Shown: positions 42,874 to 51,862, numbered from the stretch's first letter. The stretch is DNA of 64,000 nucleotides from Desulfofarcimen acetoxidans DSM 771 (GCF_000024205.1 NC_013216.1:2852001-2916000); one strand, 5' to 3'. Notes: generated from the sequence alone by a model not told the origin. A program made the numbers and translations.

Positions 42874-43908
42874 ATGATGAAAGCAGCCGTGGTATATGGA
42901 AAAGATGATATCCGCATTGAGATGACTCCAAAACCGAGCGCCGGAGAAGGCGATTTGGTAGTCAAGGTACGTTCCTGCGGCATCTGCGCCACTGATGTTA
43001 AAATTTTGCTGGGCAACGGGCTGCCCAAAGACCTGCCCACCATATTAGGTCACGAAGTAGCCGGTGAGATTGCCGAAATAGGTCAGGGTGTGGATGGTTT
43101 TACAGCAGGGCAAAGAGTCGCTGTCTACCCTATAGCAGTATGCGGCGAATGTGAATTTTGCCGGCGCGACAACCATAATCTCTGCCTGAAGGAGTTCGGC
43201 TTATCCCACGGCATTGACGGGGGTTTTGCCGAGTATGTGAGAATACCTTACCAGATTGTCAAAGCAGGTGGTGTGGTAATTATTCCTGATCATCTCTCCT
43301 TTGAAGAAGCAGCTATGGCTGAGCCTCTCTCCTGCTGCCTGGCCGCAGCTCGCAGCGGGCCGGTTGGTCCAGGCTGCACCGTAGCCATTATTGGAGCCGG
43401 GCCGATGGGACTGCTTCATCTCAAAGTAGCCAAACAGGCCGGTGCTAAAGTTATTGTCGCTGATTTACTGGAACAGAGACTTAACCAGGCAAAAGAAATG
43501 GGAGCTGATTTTACAATTAACACCAGTCATGAGGATTTCGTACAGTCAGCCAGGCAGCTTACCGGCGGACTTGGCGCGGATATGGTTATAGCCTCGCTGG
43601 GAATCCCTCAAATCATGCAGGATTATTTGCCGGCAGTTAAAAACGGCGGGACTTTCAATATTTTCGGCGGACCACCGGCGGGACAAAGTATGACTGTGGA
43701 CCCCAGGTGGCTGCATTACGGCGAAATAAAAATTACCGGCACCTTTGCTTCAACACCGCAGGATTTTCAGCGGGCAGTAGAGCTGATTGCTTCAGGTGAA
43801 ATTGCAGTCAAAGATATGATCTCGCACCGTTTCAGCCTGGATAATTTATTAGAGGCTGTGGAAAAGGTAAAAAACCGTGAAATGATTCGCGGAGTTTTGA
43901 GTATATAA
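42874..43908 (+). CDS. Zinc-dependent alcohol/polyol dehydrogenase (MDR family)
   Basis: A 344-residue medium-chain dehydrogenase. Catalytic zinc: GICATDVKILLG and GHEVAGEI; structural zinc: CGECEFCRRDNHNLC; NAD-binding GAGPMGLLHLKVAKQAGAKVIVADL. Closest by pattern to threonine, sorbitol or galactitol-phosphate dehydrogenases. It begins directly after the stop codon of the TrpF-like gene, so coupled. In this operon it may oxidise the hydroxyl of a sugar-phosphate-like intermediate before aldol cleavage. Confidence 0.9.
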   Translation: MMKAAVVYGKDDIRIEMTPKPSAGEGDLVVKVRSCGICATDVKILLGNGLPKDLPTILGHEVAGEIAEIGQGVDGFTAGQRVAVYPIAVCGECEFCRRDNHNLCLKEFGLSHGIDGGFAEYVRIPYQIVKAGGVVIIPDHLSFEEAAMAEPLSCCLAAARSGPVGPGCTVAIIGAGPMGLLHLKVAKQAGAKVIVADLLEQRLNQAKEMGADFTINTSHEDFVQSARQLTGGLGADMVIASLGIPQIMQDYLPAVKNGGTFNIFGGPPAGQSMTVDPRWLHYGEIKITGTFASTPQDFQRAVELIASGEIAVKDMISHRFSLDNLLEAVEKVKNREMIRGVLSI

Positions 43909-43921
43909 GGGGGATAAATAA

Positions 43922-44725
43922 ATGAATGGTTTTCAGGCGAGAATGAAACGAATTTTCCGCAAGGGCAACGGCAAAGCGCTGGTGTTGGCCATAGACCATG
44001 GCATGGCGCTTGGCCCTATGACGGGCATAATGGATGTCAAGAGTACGGTAAAAAAACTGGATGCACCTGATCTGGTGGATGCCTGGCTCCTGACTAAAGG
44101 TATTTATGTACATGCTTTTGAGCCGGTAAATAACCCCGCCACCTTTTTAAGAATCAGCGGCGGTGCCACAATTGTCGGACCGGAGCTGACCAGAGAGGGC
44201 TTAACCTCCGATGTAGAAGAAGCCCTCCGCCTGGGATCTGACGCCACAGCCGCTTCTGCTTTTATCGGTTCTCCTTCGGAACACGAAACTCTCATTCAGA
44301 TGGCCTTGGCAGCAACAGAATGCCATCGCTGGAATGTCCCGCTGCTGGGTGTGGTGGGATTAGGCAAAATCAATGAAGAAAAGAAAAAAGACGCTAAATT
44401 CATTGGCCTGGGTGCCAGGGTAGCCGCCGAACATGGGGCTGACCTTGTAAAAACCTACTACACGGAAGAAAACTTCGACCGGGTAGTGACCGGTTGTCCT
44501 GTGCCCATATTGATAGCCGGCGGACCAAAATGCGATACAGACCGAGATACTTTAGCCATGATTCATGGCGCGATGCAAAACGGTGCTGCCGGTATAGTAA
44601 TGGGCAGGAACGTCTGGCAGAGTCCCCACCCGGAAGCACTGCTAGCCGCGGCACATGGCATCATCCATAATAATTTAAACGTACAGGAAGCGGTAGATTT
44701 GCTGGAAAGCAAGGCGGCTCAATAA
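43922..44725 (+). CDS. Class I aldolase, FbaB/LsrF-like (DhnA family)
   Basis: A 267-residue TIM-barrel aldolase: ALVLAIDHGMALGPMTGI near the N-terminus, the Schiff-base Lys in GADLVKTYYTEENF, and the phosphate-binding LIAGGPKCDTDRDT and GAAGIVMGRNVWQSPHPEALLAAA. The same family contains fructose-bisphosphate aldolase class I, ADH synthase and the LsrF thiolase. The substrate is not predictable, but the site favours a phosphorylated ketose or a dihydroxyacetone-phosphate product. ATG at 43922 with AAGGGGG upstream. Last gene of the operon; terminator at 44855. Confidence 0.9.
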   Translation: MNGFQARMKRIFRKGNGKALVLAIDHGMALGPMTGIMDVKSTVKKLDAPDLVDAWLLTKGIYVHAFEPVNNPATFLRISGGATIVGPELTREGLTSDVEEALRLGSDATAASAFIGSPSEHETLIQMALAATECHRWNVPLLGVVGLGKINEEKKKDAKFIGLGARVAAEHGADLVKTYYTEENFDRVVTGCPVPILIAGGPKCDTDRDTLAMIHGAMQNGAAGIVMGRNVWQSPHPEALLAAAHGIIHNNLNVQEAVDLLESKAAQ

Positions 44726-44854
44726 AAAAATTGAGAAATTTAATGTTTCTTTAAGCTTCAGAAAGTAATATTAGAATGAAATTAAAAGTCAGCTGTTTTT
44801 AAAACCCCGGTCCAGCCGTTAATATATATACTCTACTACCCAATATCCTCCTTT

Positions 44855-44880
44855 GAACTCCGCTTTGCGGAGTTTTTCTT
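44855..44880 (+). terminator. Rho-independent terminator
   Basis: Stem AACTCCGC / GCGGAGTT with a TTT loop, then a T-run. It can end the four-gene operon (130 bp after the last stop codon). Confidence 0.82.
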
Positions 44881-45040
44881 TTATACTCTGGAAGATTATG
44901 CTTATGATGGAGCCGTGGATAAGCCATTACATAACGGAATACAAACTCATATTGCACAAACAATGTTAGTACTGCATAATTTCCGACGAGCACGAACGAG
45001 TGCCCATGACTGCTCGAAAGTCTCTTAAAACCACTTTCTT
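44879..45040 (-). repeat. Dispersed structured repeat, copy 6 (inverted)
   Basis: Reverse orientation: TATACTCTGGAAGATTATGC at its 3' boundary, DnaA-box-like TTATCCACG (reverse strand), GTTTGTGCAATATGAG, CTGCATAATTTCC, then GAGCACGAACGAGTGCC and a degenerate AAAGTCTC hairpin. Closest to copy 3 in the inner segment. Confidence 0.7.
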
Positions 45041-45064
45041 AGTCAGATAAAGTCAAGTAATTTA

Positions 45065-45093
45065 TTGACAATTTGTTTTATTAGTGGTAATAT
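45065..45093 (+). promoter_or_regulatory. SigmaA promoter of the 23-codon microgene
   Basis: Perfect -35 TTGACA, 17-base spacer, -10 TAATAT. It lies about 35 bp before a strong ribosome site. Confidence 0.78.
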
Positions 45094-45126
45094 AGTCAAG
45101 TCACTATATGGGAGGGGGTGGAAAAA

Positions 45127-45198
45127 TTGACTAAAGAATTGATTAATGAGATTTTGGATAGTATTGGGTTAGAAAGAATTGAGGAGAAAGATGAATAA
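45127..45198 (+). CDS. 23-residue microprotein
   Basis: A complete small unit: near-consensus promoter (45065-45093), strong ribosome site GGGAGGGGG, TTG start at 45127, 23 codons (MTKELINEILDSIGLERIEE, then KDE), stop, and a terminator starting at 45197. The peptide is acidic and amphipathic, with no membrane segment. Not recognised; it could be a small regulatory protein, or the unit could be an sRNA with a chance ORF. The layout argues for real expression. Confidence 0.6.
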   Translation: MTKELINEILDSIGLERIEEKDE

Positions 45199-45229
45199 AC
45201 CGGAGGCGAAAGGGGCCTTCGGTTTTCCA
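45197..45229 (+). terminator. Rho-independent terminator
   Basis: AAACCGGAGGC pairs with GCCTTCGGTTT over 11 positions (one G-T), ending in TTTT. Starts inside the stop codon of the microgene. Confidence 0.82.
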
Positions 45230-45323
45230 TTGAATTATTATTTTTATAAATCTCTCTAAATGCTTTTGTTAACATAACAAAAGCCTATTGAAATAGATGA
45301 TATATATTTTATTACAGCTTGGT

Positions 45324-45647
45324 TTAGTCCTTTCGCTTCTGCGGTAAGACAACTAATTTAAAATTAAACTCCGAAACATAATTTGACGAACTAAAGAACC
45401 AATACAATGTTGACGATACAGGTACCGTAGCCATCATTAAATAAACCATTTTCCCTGGGGAGCCTACCAATTTGGGGTTATCTGAATAGTATGTTTCATT
45501 TATAACTATAGCATTTTTTATTTTTTGAAAAGAGGGACCTGATAAATGCACTCCGGTTGTAGGATTATAGGAAATTTCTACTACAAATAATTCATACTGT
45601 TCAAGTTTAATTCTGGCATCCTGATCTGAATTTGTAATAATTCTCAA
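45324..45647 (-). CDS. Hypothetical protein
   Basis: A 107-residue protein with no recognised motif. The middle has a hydrophobic segment KMVYLMMATVPVSSTLYWFF that could be a membrane helix or buried strand. TTG at 45647 is preceded by GGGGGT at eight bases. Isolated gene between the microgene and the chemoreceptor. Confidence 0.4.
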   Translation of the reverse strand: MRIITNSDQDARIKLEQYELFVVEISYNPTTGVHLSGPSFQKIKNAIVINETYYSDNPKLVGSPGKMVYLMMATVPVSSTLYWFFSSSNYVSEFNFKLVVLPQKRKD

Positions 45648-45754
45648 TACTTAATACCCCCGTTCACGAATAACTTTTTAATTGCATTACAGCTTATGCA
45701 TCAAGTAAGTTTTTGTGATGCCCATTAAAAATTAAGTAATTTAAGCAAAAACAT

Positions 45755-45785
45755 AAAAAGCCCTGTCTCTATTGACAGGGCAAAA
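45755..45785 (-). terminator. Rho-independent terminator of the chemoreceptor gene
   Basis: Stem GCCCTGTC / GACAGGGC with a six-base loop; the minus-strand read ends in TTTTTAT. It is about 90 bp after the stop codon at 45874. Confidence 0.8.
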
Positions 45786-45873
45786 GAAAAAAATTCGATT
45801 AAGCACCGGTTCACGGCTCTCACCACTGGAACTCGACAAGCTGTTGTCACAAACTGGTCTTTTAATTAAATTA

Positions 45874-47058
45874 TTACTCAATTACCTCCGATAATTTTAA
45901 GAATGCCTCTAAAATATCCATTGATGCATCAACAACTTTACTAACATTTATTACGTTACTGTCTATGGCAAGTGTTTTGGCCATCTCGTGAAACAGCCTA
46001 TGTGGTTCATCAATATCAATATACTCCCTAATATTTTTGTATTTATCATACTCTTTTCTGTACCATTTCCCGAAGGCACATTCCTGATGACTTATTAAGC
46101 TTACACCTTTTCCTGCGCTCTCAATAGTTTTTCTTAGAAATTCAGCATGATCTTTTAATCTGGCACCCAAAATACTTAAAATATGTTCAGTTTCAGTTCC
46201 TTTAATATGGGGCTTTAATAACCTGGTTAAACGCTCCGCGTCATTTTTTAACATCTCCCCAAAATCTGTGGCCTGTGCTAAATCAGATGAAACCCTGGCC
46301 TGAGTTTCCATAGCTATAGCCTGCTGCTGCGCCGCTTGCGCAATATTCTCCGACGCGCCGGCAGACTCCTCGACCTGTTCAAGATTTTCCTTAGTCATTT
46401 GCGCTACCACTGTAGTTTCTGATATATATCTGTCAAAAGCACTCTTTACGCTAGTAACATTATCACCAGTGTACAGAGCCTTATTATTCATTTGGCTTGA
46501 TATGGTTTTTACTTCCTTAACAGCATTCTTCGTTTGATCAGATAGTTTTCGCACCTCTTCCGCTACTACTGAAAAACCCCTGCCATGCTCGCCGGCTCGT
46601 GCAGCCTCAATAGCCGCGTTTAATGATAAGAGATTAGTCTGATCAGCTATTTCTGATACATTCTGACTAATGTTATCCACATCCTTAATCTGAACTAGAA
46701 GCTCTGTGGCATTGTGCACCATTTCATTCAACCTCAGCATTACCTCTTCAGACAATTTATTCAGAGCTGTTACTTTATTTAAATTCTCTATTTCCCTAGC
46801 TTTTAAATGCTGCATTCCGGCACTTATTTGTTCCACCGTAGCAGATGTTTCCTCCGCAGTTGCAGACATTTGTTCAGTTGTAGCTGCTAAATCATTAGCC
46901 ATTTGAGCCAATTCATTAACTTTCAGTGTCACCCTAAAAGCCATTAACTCGCTATGTGCCAAAGAAAAATCCTGTATAGCATACGAAAAATCCATTCTTG
47001 CCCCTATATCACCTCTGGGTATGGCTATTTTTTCCCTACTACCAAAAAAAGAAAGCAT
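45874..47058 (-). CDS. Soluble methyl-accepting chemoreceptor with C-terminal CZB zinc domain
   Basis: A 394-residue protein without membrane helices. The signalling domain contains the hairpin tip [24 protein letters not shown]-type sequence ([19 protein letters not shown]) and [16 protein letters not shown]. The last ~110 residues are a chemoreceptor zinc-binding domain: a His in [20 protein letters not shown] (His/Cys) and [12 protein letters not shown] (His). Such receptors respond to zinc, hypochlorous acid or redox and often affect c-di-GMP or motility. No che genes are in the window, but pili are. ATG at 47058 with AGGAGGAAG. Confidence 0.88.
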   Translation of the reverse strand: MLSFFGSREKIAIPRGDIGARMDFSYAIQDFSLAHSELMAFRVTLKVNELAQMANDLAATTEQMSATAEETSATVEQISAGMQHLKAREIENLNKVTALNKLSEEVMLRLNEMVHNATELLVQIKDVDNISQNVSEIADQTNLLSLNAAIEAARAGEHGRGFSVVAEEVRKLSDQTKNAVKEVKTISSQMNNKALYTGDNVTSVKSAFDRYISETTVVAQMTKENLEQVEESAGASENIAQAAQQQAIAMETQARVSSDLAQATDFGEMLKNDAERLTRLLKPHIKGTETEHILSILGARLKDHAEFLRKTIESAGKGVSLISHQECAFGKWYRKEYDKYKNIREYIDIDEPHRLFHEMAKTLAIDSNVINVSKVVDASMDILEAFLKLSEVIE

Positions 47059-47279
47059 ATCATCTTCCTCCTCAACTATTATTTAAATAGGGCCTCAATA
47101 ACTATACTTTCCAAATCAGGTAAATTTATTTTTAATATTATATACATCTTGTCAAACCAATCAATTAATATGCTTGTGATTATTTTATCAAAGTGCTGAA
47201 AATATGTACAGGCATTCATGCACAATTTATACAACTTATCCTAAATTAATAAAGATAAAAGTCTATGGGAAATACAAAA

Positions 47280-47390
47280 CAAGAAAGTCACCTTAAACAA
47301 CTTTCGAACAGCCACGGACACTTGTGCCCGCTGGAAATTATGCGTTACCAACCTTAACTTATCCATAGATCCAATATAAGCATAATTTCA
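47280..47390 (+). repeat. Dispersed structured repeat, copy 7
   Basis: CAAGAAAGTCACC-TTAAACAACTTTCG, CACTTGTGCCCGC, GGAAATTATGC ... GCATAATTT. DnaA-like position TTATCCATA. It ends just before the gspE terminator. Confidence 0.7.
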
Positions 47391-47391
47391 C

Positions 47392-47418
47392 AAAAAAAGC
47401 CCTGCCTCCTAGGCAGTG
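47392..47418 (-). terminator. Rho-independent terminator of pilB/gspE
   Basis: CTGCCT / AGGCAG stem, then GGGCTTTTTTT on the minus strand. It immediately follows pilB/gspE, so transcription is not continuous into pilC today. Confidence 0.75.
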
Positions 47419-47432
47419 CATACCTATTAATA

Positions 47433-49016
47433 CTATTCCTCCTCAAAACAAACCCTCATAATTTCCTCTATGGAAGTAAGACCCTGCAGGGCTTTGTTAA
47501 TCCCGTCTTTCATGAGAGTCAGCATACCTTCCCGCAAACCTTGCTCTCTGACATCATCTTCAGAATACTGTCGGTTGATCAATTTTTTAATACTGCGTGA
47601 CAGAGGCAATACCTCGGAAATACAGGTTCTACCCCGGTAACCGGTGAAATTACAGCTTTCACAGCCACTCTCACGGAACAAAACCACCGCATCTTTATCC
47701 TCTATCCCCCACATATGTTTCTCTTGTTCGGACAAATGCAACTCATACTTGACACGGCATTGAGGGCAAAGCACCCTGACCAATCGCTGGGCAAGCACAC
47801 CTGAAACGGAGGAAGCCACTAAATATGGCTCTATCCCCATATCAATAAGTCTGATTACGGCGCCCGAGGAATCTTTGGTATGCATGGTAGACAGCACCAG
47901 GTGTCCCGTTGTTGCGGCCCGAACCGCAATTTCCGCCGTTTCCTGATCGCGTATTTCTCCCACCATAATAATATCCGGATCCTGTCTCAGGATTGAACGC
48001 AGCCCGGCGGCAAAGGTCAATCCCGCCACCGGATTAACCTGAATCTGATTTACTCCAGTCAGGCTATATTCAACAGGATCTTCTATTGTTATAGCATTTT
48101 TTTCCACAGTACTGATTTCCGTTAGGGCCGCATACATGGTAGTAGTTTTACCGCTGCCGGTAGGCCCGGTCAATAAAACCATCCCGTGGGGCTTTCTAAT
48201 AATTCTATGAAACCTGTCTAAGTTATATTCCGTAAAACCCAGACCGTTTAAATCAATCACCTTGTGATCTTTATAGAGAAAGCGTAAAACACATTTCTCC
48301 CCCGTTATCGTCGGAATAGTTGAAATCCGCAGGTCTATGTGCTGCCCGTTAACCATAATTGGTATCCGTCCATCCTGCGGCAATCGTTTTTCAGCGATAT
48401 CAAGCTGGGATAAAATTTTAATTCTTGAAATTAAGGAGAGCTTAATAGCAAGAGGAAAAATTTGCATTTCTCTCAACATACCGTCTAAACGCTGGCGCAC
48501 CCTGACATGCTTTTCCTGTGGCTCGATATGAATATCGCTGGCTTTATCTGTTGCGGCAAAGTATAAAATGTATTCTAATATTTCCGAGGCCGAACCATTG
48601 GCCGGATCATTTAAAACCTGCGGGGCAGGTTTGTCAATGGTAATGATGTTACTGCTGCTCTCAGAAACAGAAAAATATTCAGCAGGCTCAACCTGTGTCG
48701 CTAGCGCGTTTTTAAATAAGCTGCCGGCTTGAGCATTTTCAGCAGGACTGCCCTCCGGCTTGACCGTTACGGAGCTGACGCCCAAGTGAGCTTTCCTTTC
48801 ATATTCCCGCAGCAGTTCATTTATTTTATCCGGTTCAAAAGCAACCGGTTCAATTCTTAGTCCTGTAACAGCGGAAAAATCGTCAATGGCCATAATATTA
48901 AAAGGCTTAGTCATTGCCAGGAACAAAGTGTTGCCGGAAAGTTCTATAGGTACGACACCGTATTGAGGTAAAAAATGCTTTGGTATATTTAATTTTTCAA
49001 CTAAATAATTAATCAT
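47433..49016 (-). CDS. pilB: PilB/GspE-type pilus assembly ATPase
   Basis: A 527-residue secretion ATPase. The T2SSE_N-like region (1-75) has QYGVVPIELSGNTLFLAM. Walker A is GPTGSGKTTTMYA, Asp box RISTIPTITGEKCVLRFL, Walker B QDPDIIMVGEIRDQETA, His box ATTGHLVLSTMHT, and a tetra-cysteine zinc site CPQCR ... CESCNFTGYRGRT. It powers pilus extension and acts on PilC. Starts within aroK (4-bp overlap). Its natural partners pilT and pilC are missing here; pilC is at 13662-14867. Confidence 0.96.
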   Translation of the reverse strand: MINYLVEKLNIPKHFLPQYGVVPIELSGNTLFLAMTKPFNIMAIDDFSAVTGLRIEPVAFEPDKINELLREYERKAHLGVSSVTVKPEGSPAENAQAGSLFKNALATQVEPAEYFSVSESSSNIITIDKPAPQVLNDPANGSASEILEYILYFAATDKASDIHIEPQEKHVRVRQRLDGMLREMQIFPLAIKLSLISRIKILSQLDIAEKRLPQDGRIPIMVNGQHIDLRISTIPTITGEKCVLRFLYKDHKVIDLNGLGFTEYNLDRFHRIIRKPHGMVLLTGPTGSGKTTTMYAALTEISTVEKNAITIEDPVEYSLTGVNQIQVNPVAGLTFAAGLRSILRQDPDIIMVGEIRDQETAEIAVRAATTGHLVLSTMHTKDSSGAVIRLIDMGIEPYLVASSVSGVLAQRLVRVLCPQCRVKYELHLSEQEKHMWGIEDKDAVVLFRESGCESCNFTGYRGRTCISEVLPLSRSIKKLINRQYSEDDVREQGLREGMLTLMKDGINKALQGLTSIEEIMRVCFEEE

Positions 49017-49534
49017 ATTCTCATGTTGTATTTATTTTTTAAGTATAGAATAATTTCCTGCACCACTTCATCCACCTGCTTGTCCCCGGTCTCCACCCTG
49101 TATTCTGCCACATCATAGGCATATTCCCGTTCAGCAAACAGTTCCTTAATTTTAATTAAAGCATCACCTTTATTCAGCAACGGCCTGCTGCGCTTGTGTC
49201 TCACTCTTTGATATATTACCTCCGGAGGTGCATTCAAAGCAATTAAAATGCCGTTTTTCTTTAACGATACAACGTTTTCCGGGTTTAAAACTATACCCCC
49301 GCCCGTAGATATAACCAGATTATCCTGATCCTCCAATTTTTTAACCAGCAAAGACTCTTCAGAACGAAAACGAACAGCACCGTCCTGCGCAAATATTTGC
49401 ACAATCGTTTTTTCAGTAATTCTTTCTATTTCCGTATCAGTATCTATAAACCTCTTCTTTAAGAGCGCGGCCAAACGACGGCCAACAACAGTCTTACCCG
49501 TGCCCATAAAGCCTATCATTACAATATTAAACAA
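49013..49534 (-). CDS. aroK: Shikimate kinase
   Basis: A 173-residue P-loop kinase: MIGFMGTGKTVVGRRLA, shikimate-binding DTDTEIER and FRSEES, TGGGIVL and the lid RHKRSRPLL. It phosphorylates shikimate at O3. Its start directly adjoins aroE's stop. The order aroE-aroK-pilB is typical of Peptococcaceae. Confidence 0.97.
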   Translation of the reverse strand: MFNIVMIGFMGTGKTVVGRRLAALLKKRFIDTDTEIERITEKTIVQIFAQDGAVRFRSEESLLVKKLEDQDNLVISTGGGIVLNPENVVSLKKNGILIALNAPPEVIYQRVRHKRSRPLLNKGDALIKIKELFAEREYAYDVAEYRVETGDKQVDEVVQEIILYLKNKYNMRI

Positions 49535-50401
49535 CTATATCACCTGCCTTAAAGCTTGATCCATTATTTCCACCGGAGAAGCCAAACCCGTCCAGTATTC
49601 AAAGGCTAGAGCCCCCTGGTATAAAAGCATACCCATGCCGTTTAAAGTCTTAGCACCACACTGTTCCGCCATCTGCAAAAATATAGTTTGCCTTGGATTA
49701 TATATCAAATCACACACCAACTGCCCGGCATGAAATGCATCCAGAGGATAAGCCGGCAGCTCCGTTACCCGCGGATACATGCCTTGAGAAGTAGTCTGGA
49801 TTATTAAATCAGCGTCTTTCATTAATTTGCTTAGAGATAAATCTTGCTGTGAATAAGCTTTTGAGGAACAGCTTGTATTTCCTTCAATTAACCCGGCAAT
49901 TTCCTCCGCACGATCAACTGTTCGGTTAGCTATATGAATTAAGGAGGCCCCAGACAACGCCAACTCAACTGCAACTGCACGTGCAGCACCACCGGCTCCC
50001 AGAATAAATATGCCGGCTCCTTCCGGTGAAAATCCCGCCTGTTCCTTCAAAGATCGGACAAAGCCGGGAGCGTCAGTATTGTAACCAACTAAATACCCAT
50101 GATTATTAACAACGGTATTAACTGCACCAATAAGAGAGGCAGATGATGAAATTTCATCCAAATACTGCAAAACTGCTTGCTTATGAGGCACAGTAACATT
50201 AATTCCCTTTATATTTAAAGCCCTTACTGCCTTTAGAGCATCGGACAAATTATCTCTTTTTACATGAAAAGGAACATAAGCATAATCTAAACCTAAAGCA
50301 GCAAAAGCAGCATTATGCATAAAAGGAGAAAAGGAGTGCTCTATCGGGTCACCTATAATCCCGCATATCTTTGTAGCTCCGGTAATGTTTAGAAAAGGCA
50401 T
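49535..50401 (-). CDS. aroE: Shikimate dehydrogenase
   Basis: A 288-residue dehydrogenase: GIIGDPIEHSFSPFMHNAAF (shikimate binding), GINVTVPHKQAVLQYLDE with catalytic Lys, NADP-binding ILGAGGAARAVAVELALSGA, IHIANRTVDRAEEI and GMGMLLYQGALAFEYWTG at the C-terminus. Starts the aroE-aroK-pilB group. Confidence 0.97.
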   Translation of the reverse strand: MPFLNITGATKICGIIGDPIEHSFSPFMHNAAFAALGLDYAYVPFHVKRDNLSDALKAVRALNIKGINVTVPHKQAVLQYLDEISSSASLIGAVNTVVNNHGYLVGYNTDAPGFVRSLKEQAGFSPEGAGIFILGAGGAARAVAVELALSGASLIHIANRTVDRAEEIAGLIEGNTSCSSKAYSQQDLSLSKLMKDADLIIQTTSQGMYPRVTELPAYPLDAFHAGQLVCDLIYNPRQTIFLQMAEQCGAKTLNGMGMLLYQGALAFEYWTGLASPVEIMDQALRQVI

Positions 50402-50460
50402 ATAGCACCTCCAAAACTAAAAGGCCCTATAAACGGCCTTAAGTTCATGTAAATTATAGG

Positions 50461-50967
50461 TTAAGACAAACGTTTTTTTATCTTTGCCAGAACCAGCTTT
50501 TCTAAGCGCCTGTTGAAAAAAGTAGTTCCCCAAAATTCTTTTCCAGGCAAAGGCACAACTAAAATAGTGAATAGTCCTAAACGATTTCCCCCGTAAACAT
50601 CTGTAAACACCTGATCACCTACAACTGCAGTATCACTGACATCTGTATTCAAAAGCTGCATAGCTCTGCGGAAAGCTTTGCGTCCTGGTTTACCTGCTTT
50701 ATAAACATAAGGTATGTCAAGTGCTTGCGCCAGATAACTGACTCTGTGCTGGCGCCTGTTATTGGAAACGATACAAAGTTTGAAATTATGTTCTTTTAAT
50801 TCAAGCAACCACCCAGCTATATCAGCAGAAAAATACTTCTGATCCCTGGGTATTATGGTATTATCCAAATCAAAAATAATTCCTCTTATTCCTTGCTTTT
50901 TTAGATCTTGCAGATTAATGTCAAACAATGAATCGACATATAAATTCGGGTAGATAATACTGATCAC
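50461..50967 (-). CDS. YqeG-type HAD phosphatase
   Basis: A 168-residue HAD hydrolase with motif I FDLDNTIIPRDQ, motif II IVSNNRR, motif III KAGKPGRKAF and motif IV VGDQVFTDVYGGNRLG. This is the small cap-less YqeG/GEP4-type group; the substrate may be phosphatidylglycerophosphate. Located upstream of aroE as in many Firmicutes. 59 bp gap to aroE. Confidence 0.92.
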   Translation of the reverse strand: MISIIYPNLYVDSLFDINLQDLKKQGIRGIIFDLDNTIIPRDQKYFSADIAGWLLELKEHNFKLCIVSNNRRQHRVSYLAQALDIPYVYKAGKPGRKAFRRAMQLLNTDVSDTAVVGDQVFTDVYGGNRLGLFTILVVPLPGKEFWGTTFFNRRLEKLVLAKIKKRLS

Positions 50968-51082
50968 CTTTCCCCTGTCCGATCATGACAGTATATTAAA
51001 ACTTTCTTTCATTAATTATCAAGACATCTCTTTTCCCAACTCTTATCACTTTTCGCCAGTATTAACAAATTATACTATCTAA

Positions 51083-51862
51083 TTATATTTTTTGCAAAGG
51101 GTTGATTTTTTGAAGCAAATTCAATACCTCTTTGTAGTCGTATACAACATTTGTATCCTCGGAAGAGTCACGTTTTATTACCACCACAGGAATCTTCAAC
51201 TCAAGGGCAGCCAGTATTTTATTGTTTGTGCCGCTGGACGGTCCGCTGTCTCTAGTAATGATGACATCCGCCCGGTAGGCTTTAAATATAGCTTTGTTAA
51301 ACTTAGTGGAAAACGGCCCGTGCAAAGCTACAATATCTTTAGGGCTAATCCCTAAATCCTGGCACTTTTTAATTACCTTGTGCTCCGGTATGACCCGAAC
51401 GACAATTCTTTTTCCCTTCATAACCCGGGCCTGAGTAAATATTTCCAAACCATTGCTCCCGGTAGTTAAAAAAATGGTTTTTCCTAACTCAGAAGCTTTC
51501 ATCGCAGCATCAGACCAGGAATTAACAGGATAGACCAGCTTGTTTTCAGGTAATTTTGTTTCTTTACGCTGGAGCCGAATATAATAAATATTATTTTTTC
51601 GGCAAACCTTACAAGCAGCACTGGATAGATCGCTGGGGAAAGGCTGAGAAGCATCAATAACAGTTGTTACTCTCCTGTTGACCAGTAATTCCTCCAGGTC
51701 ATTCTGGCGGGAATTTACCGGAAAAACATCTAATGCCCCATCCTGCCTGGCAATATCCAGGCCATATTCAGTAGCAACAGCAGCATATACTTTATAGCCA
51801 CCGGCAACAAGTAAACCCATCAGTTCCCTTGCTTCTTTTGTTCCATATAATAAAAGCAACAT
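51083..51862 (-). CDS. cbiJ: Precorrin-6x / cobalt-precorrin-6A reductase
   Basis: A 259-residue CobK/CbiJ: LLLYGTKEARELMGLLVAGG at the N-terminus, IDASQPFPSDLSSAA, YYIRLQRKE, FLTTGSNGLE, VRVIPE and SGPSSGTNNKILAALEL near the C-terminus. It reduces a macrocycle double bond with NADPH in anaerobic B12 synthesis. No other cobalamin genes adjoin it and no cobalamin riboswitch was seen upstream, so it appears isolated. Confidence 0.9.
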   Translation of the reverse strand: MLLLLYGTKEARELMGLLVAGGYKVYAAVATEYGLDIARQDGALDVFPVNSRQNDLEELLVNRRVTTVIDASQPFPSDLSSAACKVCRKNNIYYIRLQRKETKLPENKLVYPVNSWSDAAMKASELGKTIFLTTGSNGLEIFTQARVMKGKRIVVRVIPEHKVIKKCQDLGISPKDIVALHGPFSTKFNKAIFKAYRADVIITRDSGPSSGTNNKILAALELKIPVVVIKRDSSEDTNVVYDYKEVLNLLQKINPLQKI

